64,000 nucleotides of DNA from Vibrio coralliirubri (GCF_024347375.1 NZ_AP025470.1:3286001-3350000), one strand, 5' to 3'; shown: positions 40,381 through 49,002, counted from the stretch's first letter. The notes: generated by a model not told the origin, from the sequence alone. Numbers and translations: made by a program.

Positions 40381-40713
40381 TTAATTATTCTTAACATCTA
40401 AAGAGAACATCTCTAATTTCCACTGCTTAGAGCTTCTCTGCAGAGTGACGTATTCTGGATCTATGTTCTTAACTCGGTACCCTCTGATCGTTTCCCCTTG
40501 TCCGAGAATCTGACCATTCATAATCGCATAGCAAGGCGCATCTCCCTTACACACGATGCTTTCTAAAGAAGGCAAGCGATAACGAGTTGGTGCTTTCTTA
40601 GCAGGCGCCGTTTTCTGTTGAGGTGAAAGCCAGCCTAATGGCGCCGTGGGATCTTGCTCAGCCCACACAAAAGAGCTACTAAATAGCAAGGACAATAAAA
40701 GAGTTCTAACCAC
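40381..40713 (-). CDS. mshK: MSHA biogenesis protein MshK
   Basis: A 110-residue periplasmic protein with a signal peptide (LLLSLLFSSSFVWA) followed by QDPTAPLGW, a start typical of PilP-like proteins. The C-terminal part (LESIVCKGDAPCYAIMNGQILGQGETIRGY) is a small beta-domain with two cysteines. It probably links the inner-membrane MshI/J complex to the secretin. It overlaps mshJ by 8 bases and precedes mshL by 15. Confidence 0.85.
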   Translation of the reverse strand: MVRTLLLSLLFSSSFVWAEQDPTAPLGWLSPQQKTAPAKKAPTRYRLPSLESIVCKGDAPCYAIMNGQILGQGETIRGYRVKNIDPEYVTLQRSSKQWKLEMFSLDVKNN

Positions 40714-41353
40714 CGATAAACTCCTGTCTAGTACCTAATGTGTAAACCTCGAACACCAGTCGAGCTTTGGGATATTCTTCTACTGAGTATTCAAATGTGC
40801 GCCAGTAGTAACTCACAGGTAGAGACTCAAGTGCTTGAAGGTAAGCTGAGATATCAAAGTAACTGCCGGTTAGCTCCATTCTTACAGGGTGAAGAAAGTA
40901 GCCTGAATATTCGCTGGTCTCTTTATTGTTCGAAATCGCTTCTGGTTTTAATGACTCTAGCGATTCAAGCTTTAGTCCATTACCGGCGTTAAGAACGCTC
41001 TCCAGTAACTGCGACATTTGAGAAGGTGTGATTAAACCATCGACAATCTGAGAAAGCTGAAGAGAGAGATCTTGGCTCTCCACCAGCAGCTTTTTGTACT
41101 CTCGATTAATTTCTTTGTCTGGGTCTTTGTTTAACTTAGCTTGCAGAACAAGTAACTCACCTTGCTGCCTTTGATTCGATTGAGTCAGGCTGGTCGCCTT
41201 GGCATTTTTAGCTTGTAGGTCGAGATACGCTGGCTCAACCAATAAGGTGAACAACAACATCGATAGGCCAACAAAACCACACACGAAAAGTAGCCATTTT
41301 TCTCTTTGACTTAATGCAAGAAACTTATCGCTCAGCTGGTTCCACTGCTGCAT
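40706..41353 (-). CDS. mshJ: MSHA biogenesis protein MshJ (PilO-like)
   Basis: A 215-residue protein with one TM helix (about residues 19-41, WLLFVCGFVGLSMLLFTLLV), a coiled coil (about 50-95) and a small C-terminal ferredoxin-like domain, the plan of PilO/GspM alignment proteins. It starts at the last base of mshI (TAATG overlap) and overlaps mshK by 8 bases. Confidence 0.86.
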   Translation of the reverse strand: MQQWNQLSDKFLALSQREKWLLFVCGFVGLSMLLFTLLVEPAYLDLQAKNAKATSLTQSNQRQQGELLVLQAKLNKDPDKEINREYKKLLVESQDLSLQLSQIVDGLITPSQMSQLLESVLNAGNGLKLESLESLKPEAISNNKETSEYSGYFLHPVRMELTGSYFDISAYLQALESLPVSYYWRTFEYSVEEYPKARLVFEVYTLGTRQEFIGG

Positions 41354-42795
41354 TATTTACTCTCCCGACGAGTACTTAGCTCGAACGTCACCACATCCTG
41401 ATCATTACGACCAATTTTTAGTTTTTCAAAAGTGCGTCCAACTAAATTAAGCTCACTTTTGAACTGACCAATCCAGTTCGGAACGACATTTGCGTTACGA
41501 GCCAAGCCACTAAGATCTAAAGTATCGTGGGTCATGTAGATGTGCGAAAGAGATATGTCATTTCGGCCTAATTTAGCTAAGGAATTCATGACGCCAGAAT
41601 ACCCGACTTGTTGGGATTCGTCGTATTGTCCGACAGCCTTCAAAGCCTCTTTTTTAGCTTCAGTCTCACGTTTGAGACGCGCAACAGCCGCGACTTTCTC
41701 TGGAGACGGTTTATGCTGAGTTAACTTACTATTCAATTGGTTAACTTGCTTGTTAAGTTGATTCGAGTCTTGTTGCAGAGCTGTTAGTTCTTTATCTAGA
41801 TTAGAGACTTGATACTGCATCGCAAAGTAACCACCAAGCAGCAAAACACAAACTACCCCCCAGCTCGCAACAACATTGGTCAGCGTAAAATATTCTTTTT
41901 TAGGCTTAAGGTGCTCTGGGTAAAGATTGACCTTAAACGTCTCTTTTTCCGCTGCGAGTTTAACCAGTAAACTCTCTGAATTATCACGCTCACCTTCAAC
42001 CAACAATGAAACTGTCGAGCTCAATGTACTGTTTAAGGCACTTTGTAACTCTGCTTCATCTTCTTCGTCACAACAGATTTTCAGCTGGTGAAGCTGGGTG
42101 CCTTTAATTTGCGAAGAAAGGTAATCAATCGAGCGTTGAAGCTCTAAAGCGAGACCATCCAACTGCAGAGCACTTGACGCAACCCCCGTCAAAGGTGGAA
42201 CAACACTGCGGATGGTTCTTTGAAAACAAACGGTATTTTCAACAAACGCACCCAACTTAAAGTGTGAATTGGCGCTGCGCTGTAAAAGAATGAAATTAGA
42301 CAATTCGCCTGCACTGTAACCCCAGATTTCATCTTCAGGAGCAACACCTATTAATTCAACCTGAACCGAATTAGTGATATTCAAAAGCTTGTCCAACAGC
42401 TTTTTAGGCAGGACATATACTTGCAGCTTGTTCGACGTTGGTAACGCGACCGCACTCGCGGTAATTTCCGTTACTCTTTCTGAAACTAGATCTTTGAGTA
42501 AAAAAGGCAGTGCTACCGACCATTCACTCTCTGGAATGTCCGGTTTATCAATTTGGTAGGTTTGGTAGTAGTTAGCACAGACAATCAGTTGGACGCTATT
42601 ACTGGTAAACGCCTCACTGCTAAGCGATTTTTTTAGCGCACTCTCCCAGTCCCCATTAACCACGGGAATACTGGCTACTTGAGGCTCTTGTTCTGTCGAT
42701 GACATATAAATGGCATCATTGCCCAGTAGGACAACTTGCGAGCTACCTTTATTATTCGTTGGCTTTATCTTGTCTAAAATCGCTTTAAAATTCAT
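41353..42795 (-). CDS. mshI: MSHA biogenesis protein MshI (PilM/PilN-like fusion)
   Basis: A 480-residue protein combining a cytoplasmic actin-like PilM/GspL-type part (about residues 1-300) with a TM helix (about 305-325, ASWGVVCVLLLGGYFAMQYQV) and a periplasmic PilN-like coiled coil and small domain (LDKELTALQQDSNQLNKQVN, then the tail ending TFELSTRRESK). The single protein would replace PilM plus PilN of other systems. First gene of the assembly block, 2 bases after csrD. Confidence 0.87.
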   Translation of the reverse strand: MNFKAILDKIKPTNNKGSSQVVLLGNDAIYMSSTEQEPQVASIPVVNGDWESALKKSLSSEAFTSNSVQLIVCANYYQTYQIDKPDIPESEWSVALPFLLKDLVSERVTEITASAVALPTSNKLQVYVLPKKLLDKLLNITNSVQVELIGVAPEDEIWGYSAGELSNFILLQRSANSHFKLGAFVENTVCFQRTIRSVVPPLTGVASSALQLDGLALELQRSIDYLSSQIKGTQLHQLKICCDEEDEAELQSALNSTLSSTVSLLVEGERDNSESLLVKLAAEKETFKVNLYPEHLKPKKEYFTLTNVVASWGVVCVLLLGGYFAMQYQVSNLDKELTALQQDSNQLNKQVNQLNSKLTQHKPSPEKVAAVARLKRETEAKKEALKAVGQYDESQQVGYSGVMNSLAKLGRNDISLSHIYMTHDTLDLSGLARNANVVPNWIGQFKSELNLVGRTFEKLKIGRNDQDVVTFELSTRRESK

Positions 42796-42797
42796 TC

Positions 42798-44813
42798 TTA
42801 ACTACTACTCTTACGCCATCGATTTCTTCGTCCAACTTTGACAACAGATTCCGCTTTCGCGGCCTTTTCTGCTTGATTAGGCAAAGGGATAATTTGTTGT
42901 TCTTCGTCGAAATATCGCCCTTGATAGCCGTTAATGCCTAACTCTATCAAGGTATTCTTTTCTTGTTTTGTCTCGACTCCAACAGCAATAACTTGAGTTG
43001 GAGAATCACCGCACGCCCCAATTAAGCTTCGAACAAACAGTTGGTTCTCATGCCTTTGATCGATTTTCTTTATTAGGCTTCGATGAAGCTTAATATAATT
43101 AACCTTCAAGTCCTTAATATAGTGAGTGCTCACAATAGTTCGCCCAGCTTGGCCGACCACAACTTTACACCCTAAACCCCGCAGCATCTTTGCCACCGGT
43201 CTCATATAATCAAGATGAGCAATCAAGTGCCCTTCTGGAAACTCAAAAGAAAGCTGAGAGCGGTGCTGAGCAGAGAGCTGTAACAACTCACTCCTAAACC
43301 ACTTAAAATGCTGTTTATTAGCAAATGGAGTCACATTCAGGTTCACCGAATAGTTAATCGGTTGAGTTGATTCTTTCAGCGATTTCAACACAACCTTTAG
43401 AACCGATTGGTCCATTTGAGCTTGGTAACCCACTTGCTCTACCGCAGGCATAAATCGAGACGATTTCAATAAACCTTTATCAGGATCCTGAATTCTAGCG
43501 AATATTTCTCTATGTAATTCATTAGCTTGACCAGATTCCGGCATAAGATAACACCGCTGAGCAAAGATTACTAAATTTTCAGGAAGCAGGGCTTTATCAA
43601 GTAATGTTCTCCAACGAACACTGCCTCTATCAAGCTCATTCTTATTCTCTTTCGGGTAACGGCTCCAGTTATTAATACGCTCCAGCTGGGCACTCTTTAA
43701 TGCTGTTTCCGTTTCATCCATGATCTGGCTGTGACGCTCACCTTCGGTGTACATAGTTACGCCAATATGACACCAGTTATCCGACTCCAAAGGCTCTGGC
43801 GGGGTTAGCTTATCTAACTGCCTTAAACACTGAGCAGCCAAGGTCGCAATATCTTTTGCGCCCTGATGAGGGATAAATACAGCAAAGTCCGCTTCGTAAT
43901 AGCGCGAAAAAATGACATCGGGATAGCGCTGAACGATATTCGACAGTACTTCACCGACTTCAATAATAAAGCCGTCGGTGGTTTGCTTGTCGTTAGCATC
44001 ACTAACTTGCTCCCATTCGTCGATACGTATCAGTAACACACCGCCTCGTGCGCCACTTTCATGCAGTGCCGATTCCAGCTTATTATCGAATAAAACTCGG
44101 TTTGCCGTTCCCGTGAGTTTATCTAGGAAGGTATGGGTACGAATAAAGGTATCAAAGCGACTTCGTTCTTGACGAGCATCTTGCAGCTCCTCGATCAAGA
44201 CATCTAAGGCTTCACTTGCGGTATAAGGCCACTCTCGCTCATCTCCCTTTGCATGCGCTTCAACCTGACCGGCCAAGATCATTCTTCCTCGCTCTTCCAA
44301 GATCTCAGAACCCATGAGTTGCTCTTTCAACCAACGAACACCGCGAGCAAGACAGAACAGAACCAATGCGACAGCCAAAGTAATTGACCACATCGCTTCC
44401 ATTGAGTAGTTGTAGCCAATATAAGGAGGAAGTGCTTTAAATTCGATTCGGTAGCCTTCATTACGCTCTAAAATGAAGCTTTTCTCATAAAGACGATTAG
44501 GATCAATTTGTGGGGAGGTATCTTTGAAACGATAAACGATGCCTGTCTTGTTCGAGAGTTTCATCTCAACAATATTGCTCGCCTGCAACATCTTAGGCAT
44601 CCAACGCTGCATTGAATACGCGGCGTCGGGGTCTTCCATCTCTTTATCTACAACGTCGACAATGCCAACCAAATAATGGTCTAAATATTCCTGTCCAATA
44701 CGCTTAAAGGAAAGTGTGCCACCAATAAAAAGAATGAACATCGCGCTGATCACTATCACGGTGACAAATGCGACCAATCGAGTGCTCAATTTTAGTGTCG
44801 GGGTATATCTCAT
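42798..44813 (-). CDS. csrD: CsrD (MshH), degenerate GGDEF/EAL regulator of Csr sRNA turnover
   Basis: A 671-residue inner-membrane protein. CsrD in enterics targets CsrB/CsrC small RNAs for RNase E decay without making or degrading c-di-GMP. The start chosen is the ATG at 44811-44813 (MRYTPTLKLS); an upstream TTG is also in frame. Two TM helices (about 12-34 and 130-150) flank a short periplasmic loop. The GGDEF half is degenerate (SRYYEADFAVFIP at the active-site position). The EAL half lacks a true EAL (NELHREIFARI). Both losses fit CsrD. Directly upstream of mshI, hence the older name mshH. Confidence 0.9.
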   Translation of the reverse strand: MRYTPTLKLSTRLVAFVTVIVISAMFILFIGGTLSFKRIGQEYLDHYLVGIVDVVDKEMEDPDAAYSMQRWMPKMLQASNIVEMKLSNKTGIVYRFKDTSPQIDPNRLYEKSFILERNEGYRIEFKALPPYIGYNYSMEAMWSITLAVALVLFCLARGVRWLKEQLMGSEILEERGRMILAGQVEAHAKGDEREWPYTASEALDVLIEELQDARQERSRFDTFIRTHTFLDKLTGTANRVLFDNKLESALHESGARGGVLLIRIDEWEQVSDANDKQTTDGFIIEVGEVLSNIVQRYPDVIFSRYYEADFAVFIPHQGAKDIATLAAQCLRQLDKLTPPEPLESDNWCHIGVTMYTEGERHSQIMDETETALKSAQLERINNWSRYPKENKNELDRGSVRWRTLLDKALLPENLVIFAQRCYLMPESGQANELHREIFARIQDPDKGLLKSSRFMPAVEQVGYQAQMDQSVLKVVLKSLKESTQPINYSVNLNVTPFANKQHFKWFRSELLQLSAQHRSQLSFEFPEGHLIAHLDYMRPVAKMLRGLGCKVVVGQAGRTIVSTHYIKDLKVNYIKLHRSLIKKIDQRHENQLFVRSLIGACGDSPTQVIAVGVETKQEKNTLIELGINGYQGRYFDEEQQIIPLPNQAEKAAKAESVVKVGRRNRWRKSSS

Positions 44814-44911
44814 GAATAACGAAATCCTTTTCAACTCACATTATACCGTATTGCTACTTATACTATAAATTGACGTTGTAAATAAAGCGTTAAGAATTGT
44901 AGGTAACAAAA

Positions 44912-44923
44912 AGCCGCGATGAA
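44912..44923 (-). terminator. one arm of the ssb terminator, split by the IS
   Basis: AAAAAGCCGCG (44910-44920) lies immediately left of the element. Its perfect complement CGCGGCTTTTT lies right of the element at 46353-46363. Removing the IS and one GAA copy restores an 11-bp stem with a 5-base loop (ATGAA), a strong terminator for ssb and possibly bidirectional. Confidence 0.85.
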
Positions 44924-44948
44924 TGAACTGACCCCCAATAGTTGGACA
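44924..44948 (+). repeat. left terminal inverted repeat of the IS
   Basis: 25 bases starting TGAACTGACC and ending TTGGACA; it pairs with the right-end repeat at 46325-46349 with four mismatches. Confidence 0.88.
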
Positions 44949-44969
44949 CCAATTATTGGGGGTCTTTTT
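44931..44969 (+). terminator. hairpin at the IS left end covering the orfA ribosome binding site
   Basis: Perfect 10-bp inverted repeat ACCCCCAATA (44931-44940) / TATTGGGGGT (44954-44963) followed by CTTTTT and then the orfA ATG at 44970. The G-run in the right arm is also the likely Shine-Dalgarno. Transcripts entering from outside would fold this hairpin, ending transcription and/or hiding the start site, a known way for IS elements to avoid being switched on by neighbouring promoters. Confidence 0.75.
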
Positions 44970-45479
44970 ATGTCCAAATATAGCCGAGAGCTAAAATGTA
45001 TCATTGCTAAGCAATACTTAGATGGCACGTCATCTCTCTACTTAGCAAAACAATATTCAATTTCTTCAAGGCAGATACGGTATTGGGCTCAAGTCTTTGC
45101 CATCCATGGTACTGATTCATTTTTACCAACTAATCATGCCGCGACTGCTCAAACAAAACGAAAAGCATTGAATTTAATGTGGACGAATGAATGGTCTCTC
45201 ACGCACACTAGCGCTGTATTAAACCTCTCATCCCCTGGAATACTCTCTGTCTGGCTTAAACGATTTAATGAGCTCGGTATCAAGGGGCTCGAAATGCGCC
45301 AGAAAGGAAGACCCTCAATGAAACAGCAACCTCAACGTACCACTAAGCCTGATAATGAAATGACACTTGAGGAGCTAAAAGAGGAGTTGGTCTACTTACG
45401 AACCGAGAATGCCGTTCTAAAAAAGTTGGAAGAGTTGGAGCAGAAAAAAAACCGTCGAACAAAGAAAAAGCGGTCATAG
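44970..45479 (+). CDS. IS3-family transposase OrfA
   Basis: A 169-residue DNA-binding OrfA. The start chosen is the ATG at 44970 (MSKYSRELKC) inside the element; the longer reading begins outside the IS. Two helix-turn-helix segments are visible: KQYLDGTSSLYLAKQYSISSRQIRYWAQVF, and a second around WSLTHTSAVLNLSSPGILSVWL. A Leu-rich coiled coil follows (LEELKEELVYLRTENAVLKKLEELE), the usual leucine zipper. The C-terminal KKNRRTKKKR is encoded at the frameshift region. Confidence 0.9.
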   Translation: MSKYSRELKCIIAKQYLDGTSSLYLAKQYSISSRQIRYWAQVFAIHGTDSFLPTNHAATAQTKRKALNLMWTNEWSLTHTSAVLNLSSPGILSVWLKRFNELGIKGLEMRQKGRPSMKQQPQRTTKPDNEMTLEELKEELVYLRTENAVLKKLEELEQKKNRRTKKKRS

Positions 45480-46318
45480 CTCTAACTCTTAAAGGCAAGT
45501 ACCCATTAAAGCACTTACTGCACACTCTACAGTTGGCAAAAAGTGTCTTTTATTATCAGGCTCAAACGAGCAAGCGCCAAAATAGCTACGAACGTGAGCT
45601 GCGGTTGATAAAGTCAATTTATCATGAACATAAGGGGCGATACGGCTACCGCCGTATTCACTTGGAACTAAAGAATCAGGGGTTCGTGCTTAATCACAAA
45701 ACGGTTCAAAGGCTTATGGCTCAGCTCAACCTTAAATCGACGGTCAGGATTAAAAAGTATCGTTCATACCGAGGAGAGTCAGGAAAAGCTGCTCCCAACG
45801 TTCTTGAAAGAGATTTTAGTGCGACTCAACCCGATGAAAAGTGGGTAACTGATGTCACGGAGTTCAAAGTCAAAGAGCAGAAAGTATACTTATCTCCCGT
45901 TGTCGACTTGTTTACTCAGGAGGTGGTTGCTTATAGAGTGGCCAAAAATGCCTGCTTGCCGCTTGTCACAGATATGCTGACGGAAGCTATATCAACGCTT
46001 AAACCCAACTCAAAGCCAATTATACATAGCGATCAAGGTTGGCAATATCGCCATCGACAGTATCAGAAAAAGGTAGCGGAGAGTGGGTTAACGCAAAGCA
46101 TGTCGAGAAAAGGTAACTGCTTGGATAATGCTGTTGCTGAAAACTTTTTTGCTTTACTCAAAACCGAGATGTATCACAACCAAAGCTTTGAAGATGCAGA
46201 TGCTCTGATAGAGCAGATTAAAGAATACATCGAGTACTACAATACCAAACGTATAAAAGTGAAACTAAAAGGCCTGACTCCGATAGAATATCGAACTCAG
46301 GCCTTGAAAGCCGCTTAA
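45444..46318 (+). CDS. IS3-family transposase OrfB (DDE), made by -1 frameshift
   Basis: The catalytic half, in the -1 frame relative to OrfA. Open reading extends back to the A8 run at 45444-45451 (PSNKEKAVIALTLKGKYPLKH...), so an OrfAB fusion by slippage on A-AAA-AAC is the likely active transposase; a TTG at 45533 is the first start-like codon inside it. An HTH_21 segment (YHEHKGRYGYRRIHLEL) precedes the rve integrase core. The DDE residues are Asp in VTDVTEF, Asp in IHSDQGWQY and Glu in AVAENFFALLKTE, with 35 residues between the last two as in IS3. The gene ends 31 bp before the right terminus. Confidence 0.9.
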
Positions 46319-46324
46319 CAGAAA

Positions 46325-46349
46325 TGTCCAACTTTACGGGGTCACTTCA
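46325..46349 (-). repeat. right terminal inverted repeat of the IS
   Basis: 25 bases that read TGAAGTGACC inward from 46349 and end in TTGGACA; flanked on the outside by the GAA target duplicate. Confidence 0.88.
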
Positions 46350-46403
46350 GAACGCGGCTTTTTCCAATTTAATACTGTCTTTATAATATATTAAAAACAG
46401 GGC

Positions 46404-46961
46404 TTAAAATGGGATGTCATCATCAAAATCCATTGGCGGCTCATTATATTGAGGTTGAGCCTGCTGAGGAGCTTGTTGAGGTGCTTTCGGCTGCTGTTGA
46501 GCTGGAGCACTGTATTGTTGCTGCTGTTGTTGTGGCTGTTGTGGCTGACCCCAACCACCTTGCTGCTGGTTGTTACCCATGCCACCTTGAGCAGGAGCAC
46601 CACCTTGAGCACGGCCGCCAAGCATTTGCATTACACCATTGAAGCCTTGAACAACAACTTCTGTTGTGTAACGATCTTGACCGCTTTGATCTTGCCATTT
46701 ACGAGTTTGAAGTTGACCTTCAATGTAAACTTGAGAACCTTTACGTAGGTACTCACCAGCAACTTCCGCTAACTTGCCAAACAGAGCAACACGGTGCCAT
46801 TCTGTTTTTTCACGCTGCTCGCCAGTTGCTTTATCACGCCATGACTCTGACGTTGCAATGGTAATGTTCGCTACTGCGCCGCCATTTGGCATGTAACGAA
46901 TTTCAGGGTCATTACCTAGGTTACCCACTAATATAACTTTGTTAACTCCACGGCTAGCCAT
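46404..46961 (-). CDS. ssb: single-stranded DNA-binding protein
   Basis: A 185-residue tetrameric SSB for replication, repair and recombination. The N-terminal OB fold (about 1-112) shows [37 protein letters not shown], with [34 protein letters not shown] following. A Gly/Gln-rich linker precedes the acidic tip MDFDDDIPF, the binding site for partner proteins. The natural terminator of the gene has been split by an IS element, so its transcript may now run into the IS antisense strand and towards csrD. Confidence 0.97.
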   Translation of the reverse strand: MASRGVNKVILVGNLGNDPEIRYMPNGGAVANITIATSESWRDKATGEQREKTEWHRVALFGKLAEVAGEYLRKGSQVYIEGQLQTRKWQDQSGQDRYTTEVVVQGFNGVMQMLGGRAQGGAPAQGGMGNNQQQGGWGQPQQPQQQQQQYSAPAQQQPKAPQQAPQQAQPQYNEPPMDFDDDIPF

Positions 46962-47239
46962 GATTTGCTCCGTCTAAATTCATAGTCTCAGAAAATTTTA
47001 GCGCACAAGAATAGCATGCTTTTCTGCAGTGATAAATCGCATTCCTATTCTCTCCTCGCTACAAAGAATAAAAACGTAACAAATCATGATATTCAGAGCG
47101 ATGTTGCTTTTTTCTCCACTTACAAACCACTCATTTACTTTGATAATTGATATTCAACGCAAGTCACTATTAATGCGCTAGAGAAGCGAAAGCCTGCATG
47201 ACAACGTGGAATCTAATCCCCCTTAAACAGGACGTTTCA
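46962..47239. other. ssb-qstR divergent intergenic region
   Basis: 278 bp with the promoters of ssb and qstR. No convincing LexA box was seen next to ssb (a clear one lies before uvrA). No RNA gene was recognised. Confidence 0.4.
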
Positions 47240-47887
47240 ATGAGAAAATCACGATACGCTCGCACTTTGCATTTTCTGTGCATCGACCCAAACGACACCT
47301 ATCTACATGTAAAAGAGATAGAAAAGCACTTATCTATTATTCTCTACAAAATGACGCCCGACGAATTAATGCTAGTTGATAGAAAGCAAAGTAACCGGAT
47401 CTTGCTCGTTGATTACAGAGAGGTGCCACAGCTACTGATTATTTGTCCTAACCTGACTGTTATGTGGAAAAACCATGAGATCATCTTATTCAATGTCCCT
47501 CAACAACTTCCGACATCTGAGCTTCTTACCTATGGTGTACTAAAAGGGCTCTTTTACAACACCGAGCAAAAAGACAAGATTGCTCGTGGTCTTCAAGAAG
47601 TCATCGATGGTGAGAACTGGCTGCCAAGGAAGGTAACCAATCAACTGCTGTTTTATTATCGTAATATGGTCAATACCAACACGACACCAACCAATGTTGA
47701 TTTAACCATTCGCGAGATTCAGGTGATTCGCTGTCTTCAGTCAGGGTCATCAAACACACAAATCGCCGATGACTTGTTTATTAGTGAGTTCACGGTTAAA
47801 TCTCACCTTTATCAGATATTCCGTAAGTTAGCGGTCAAAAATAGGGTTCAAGCCATTGCGTGGGCCAACCAGAACCTACTTGCATAA
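47240..47887 (+). CDS. qstR: LuxR-type regulator QstR (competence, quorum/TfoX-dependent)
   Basis: A 215-residue response-regulator-like LuxR/CsgD-family transcription factor. Its place between ssb and galU-uvrA matches V. cholerae VC0396, QstR, which is induced by TfoX and HapR and activates DNA-uptake genes and type VI secretion genes. The start chosen is the ATG at 47240 (MRKSRYARTLHFLCIDPNDT) with AGGA upstream; an in-frame ATG 14 codons earlier is possible. The C-terminal HTH (about residues 155-212) reads TIREIQVIRCLQSGSSNTQI with SEFTVKSHLYQIFRKLAVKNR. The N-terminal half is receiver-like without a clear phospho-acceptor. The identification rests on synteny and form. Confidence 0.82.
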   Translation: MRKSRYARTLHFLCIDPNDTYLHVKEIEKHLSIILYKMTPDELMLVDRKQSNRILLVDYREVPQLLIICPNLTVMWKNHEIILFNVPQQLPTSELLTYGVLKGLFYNTEQKDKIARGLQEVIDGENWLPRKVTNQLLFYYRNMVNTNTTPTNVDLTIREIQVIRCLQSGSSNTQIADDLFISEFTVKSHLYQIFRKLAVKNRVQAIAWANQNLLA

Positions 47888-48044
47888 TCGATCCGCCTCT
47901 TAATCTAACGATAATTTTGAGGGAAGCTCTAGAAAACCATGGCTATTGTTGCTGAATTTTCGACATAACTTGTGCTAGAGTTGCCCTCAGAAATATCGAC
48001 CACTCAGGTTGAATCAATAATTATTATAGATAAAGGGTCTTATC

Positions 48045-48917
48045 ATGATCAAAAAGTGCCTTTTCCCGGCAGCTGGCTACGGTACACGTTTTTTACCTGC
48101 GACTAAGTCAATGCCTAAAGAAATGATGCCTGTAGTAAACAAGCCTCTGATTGAATACGGTGTTGAAGAAGCGATCGAAGCCGGTATGGACGGCATGTGT
48201 ATCGTTACTGGCCGTGGTAAACATTCACTGATGGATCACTTTGATAAGAACTACGAGCTTGAGCACCAGATTAGCGGAACCAATAAAGAAGACCTATTGG
48301 TTAATATCCGTGAAACGATTGAAGCGGCAAACTTCACTTACATTCGTCAACGTGAAATGAAAGGCCTTGGTCATGCTATCTTGACTGGTCGCGAGCTTGT
48401 GGGTGATGAACCGTTCGCTGTTGTACTTGCCGATGACCTTTGTGTTAACGAGCAACAAGGTGTACTGGCTCAGATGGTTGCGCTATACAAACAGTTCCGC
48501 TGTTCTATTGTTGCTGTACAAGAAGTACCTGAAGAAGAAACTCATAAGTACGGTGTTATCTCTGGCGAAATGATCAAAGATGACCTCTTCCGTGTTGATG
48601 ACATGGTAGAAAAGCCAGAGCAAGGCACTGCGCCAAGCAACCTAGCGATCATCGGTCGTTATATTCTGACTCCAGATATCTTTGAATTAATCGAGCAGAC
48701 TGAACCTGGTAAAGGCGGCGAAATACAGATCACTGATGCTCTATTAAAACAGGCAAAAGCAGGCTGTGTATTGGCTTACAAATTTAAAGGCCAGCGTTTT
48801 GACTGTGGTAGTGTTGAAGGCTATATCGAAGCAACAAACTACTGCTTCGAGAACCTATACAAGAAAGACCAGCAGCAAATCGAGCTAGGTAAACACTCGA
48901 CCAAGAAAGAAGCATAA
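48045..48917 (+). CDS. galU: UTP--glucose-1-phosphate uridylyltransferase
   Basis: A 290-residue GalU that makes UDP-glucose for LPS, capsule and other glycans. The nucleotidyltransferase motif FPAAGYGTRFLPATKSMPKEMMPV (about residues 7-30) is complete, as are the uridine-binding AVVLADDLC and the sugar-binding EKPEQGTAPSNLAIIGRYI. The SD AAAGGG is correctly spaced before the ATG. It ends at a hairpin terminator. Confidence 0.95.
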   Translation: MIKKCLFPAAGYGTRFLPATKSMPKEMMPVVNKPLIEYGVEEAIEAGMDGMCIVTGRGKHSLMDHFDKNYELEHQISGTNKEDLLVNIRETIEAANFTYIRQREMKGLGHAILTGRELVGDEPFAVVLADDLCVNEQQGVLAQMVALYKQFRCSIVAVQEVPEEETHKYGVISGEMIKDDLFRVDDMVEKPEQGTAPSNLAIIGRYILTPDIFELIEQTEPGKGGEIQITDALLKQAKAGCVLAYKFKGQRFDCGSVEGYIEATNYCFENLYKKDQQQIELGKHSTKKEA

Positions 48918-48951
48918 CGACTGGTTTATCACTAACGTTACTGATTTTAGG

Positions 48952-48979
48952 AAGGGCGACTCTTTGAGTTGCCCTTTTT
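48952..48979 (+). terminator. galU terminator
   Basis: Stem AAGGGCGACTC / GAGTTGCCCTT (one G-T pair) with a TTT loop, followed by a T-run. Confidence 0.9.
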
Positions 48980-48982
48980 GTT

Positions 48983-49002
48983 TACTGTTTTTTTATCCAG
49001 TA
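48983..49002 (+). promoter_or_regulatory. LexA (SOS) box upstream of uvrA
   Basis: TACTGT-TTTTTTAT-CCAGTA matches the LexA consensus (CTGT-N8-ACAG, extended TACTG...CAGTA) with only one core mismatch, 65 bp before the uvrA start. uvrA is a classical LexA target. Confidence 0.85.

Larger units (their letters stand above)
44924..46349 (+). mobile_element. complete IS3-family insertion sequence (IS150-like)
   Basis: A 1426-bp element bounded by imperfect inverted repeats. The left end begins TGAACTGACCCCCAATAG and the right end, read inward, begins TGAAGTGACCCCGTAAAG; 21 of 25 bases match. The 3-bp duplication GAA flanks it (44921-44923 and 46350-46352). It encodes OrfA and OrfB in frames 0 and -1, with a run of eight A residues at 44444+1000 (45444-45451) as the probable frameshift site. 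No stop or frameshift breaks the transposase other than the programmed one, so it looks intact and recent. Confidence 0.93.

Noticed and set aside
46370..46402. Possible LexA site next to ssb (CTGT...ACAG)
   Set aside because: The spacing between CTGT and ACAG is far larger than 8 bases and it lies downstream of ssb.
46449..46748. 99-codon open reading frame opposite ssb
   Set aside because: A Leu-rich product from the reverse complement of the Gln-rich SSB linker; a shadow of ssb.
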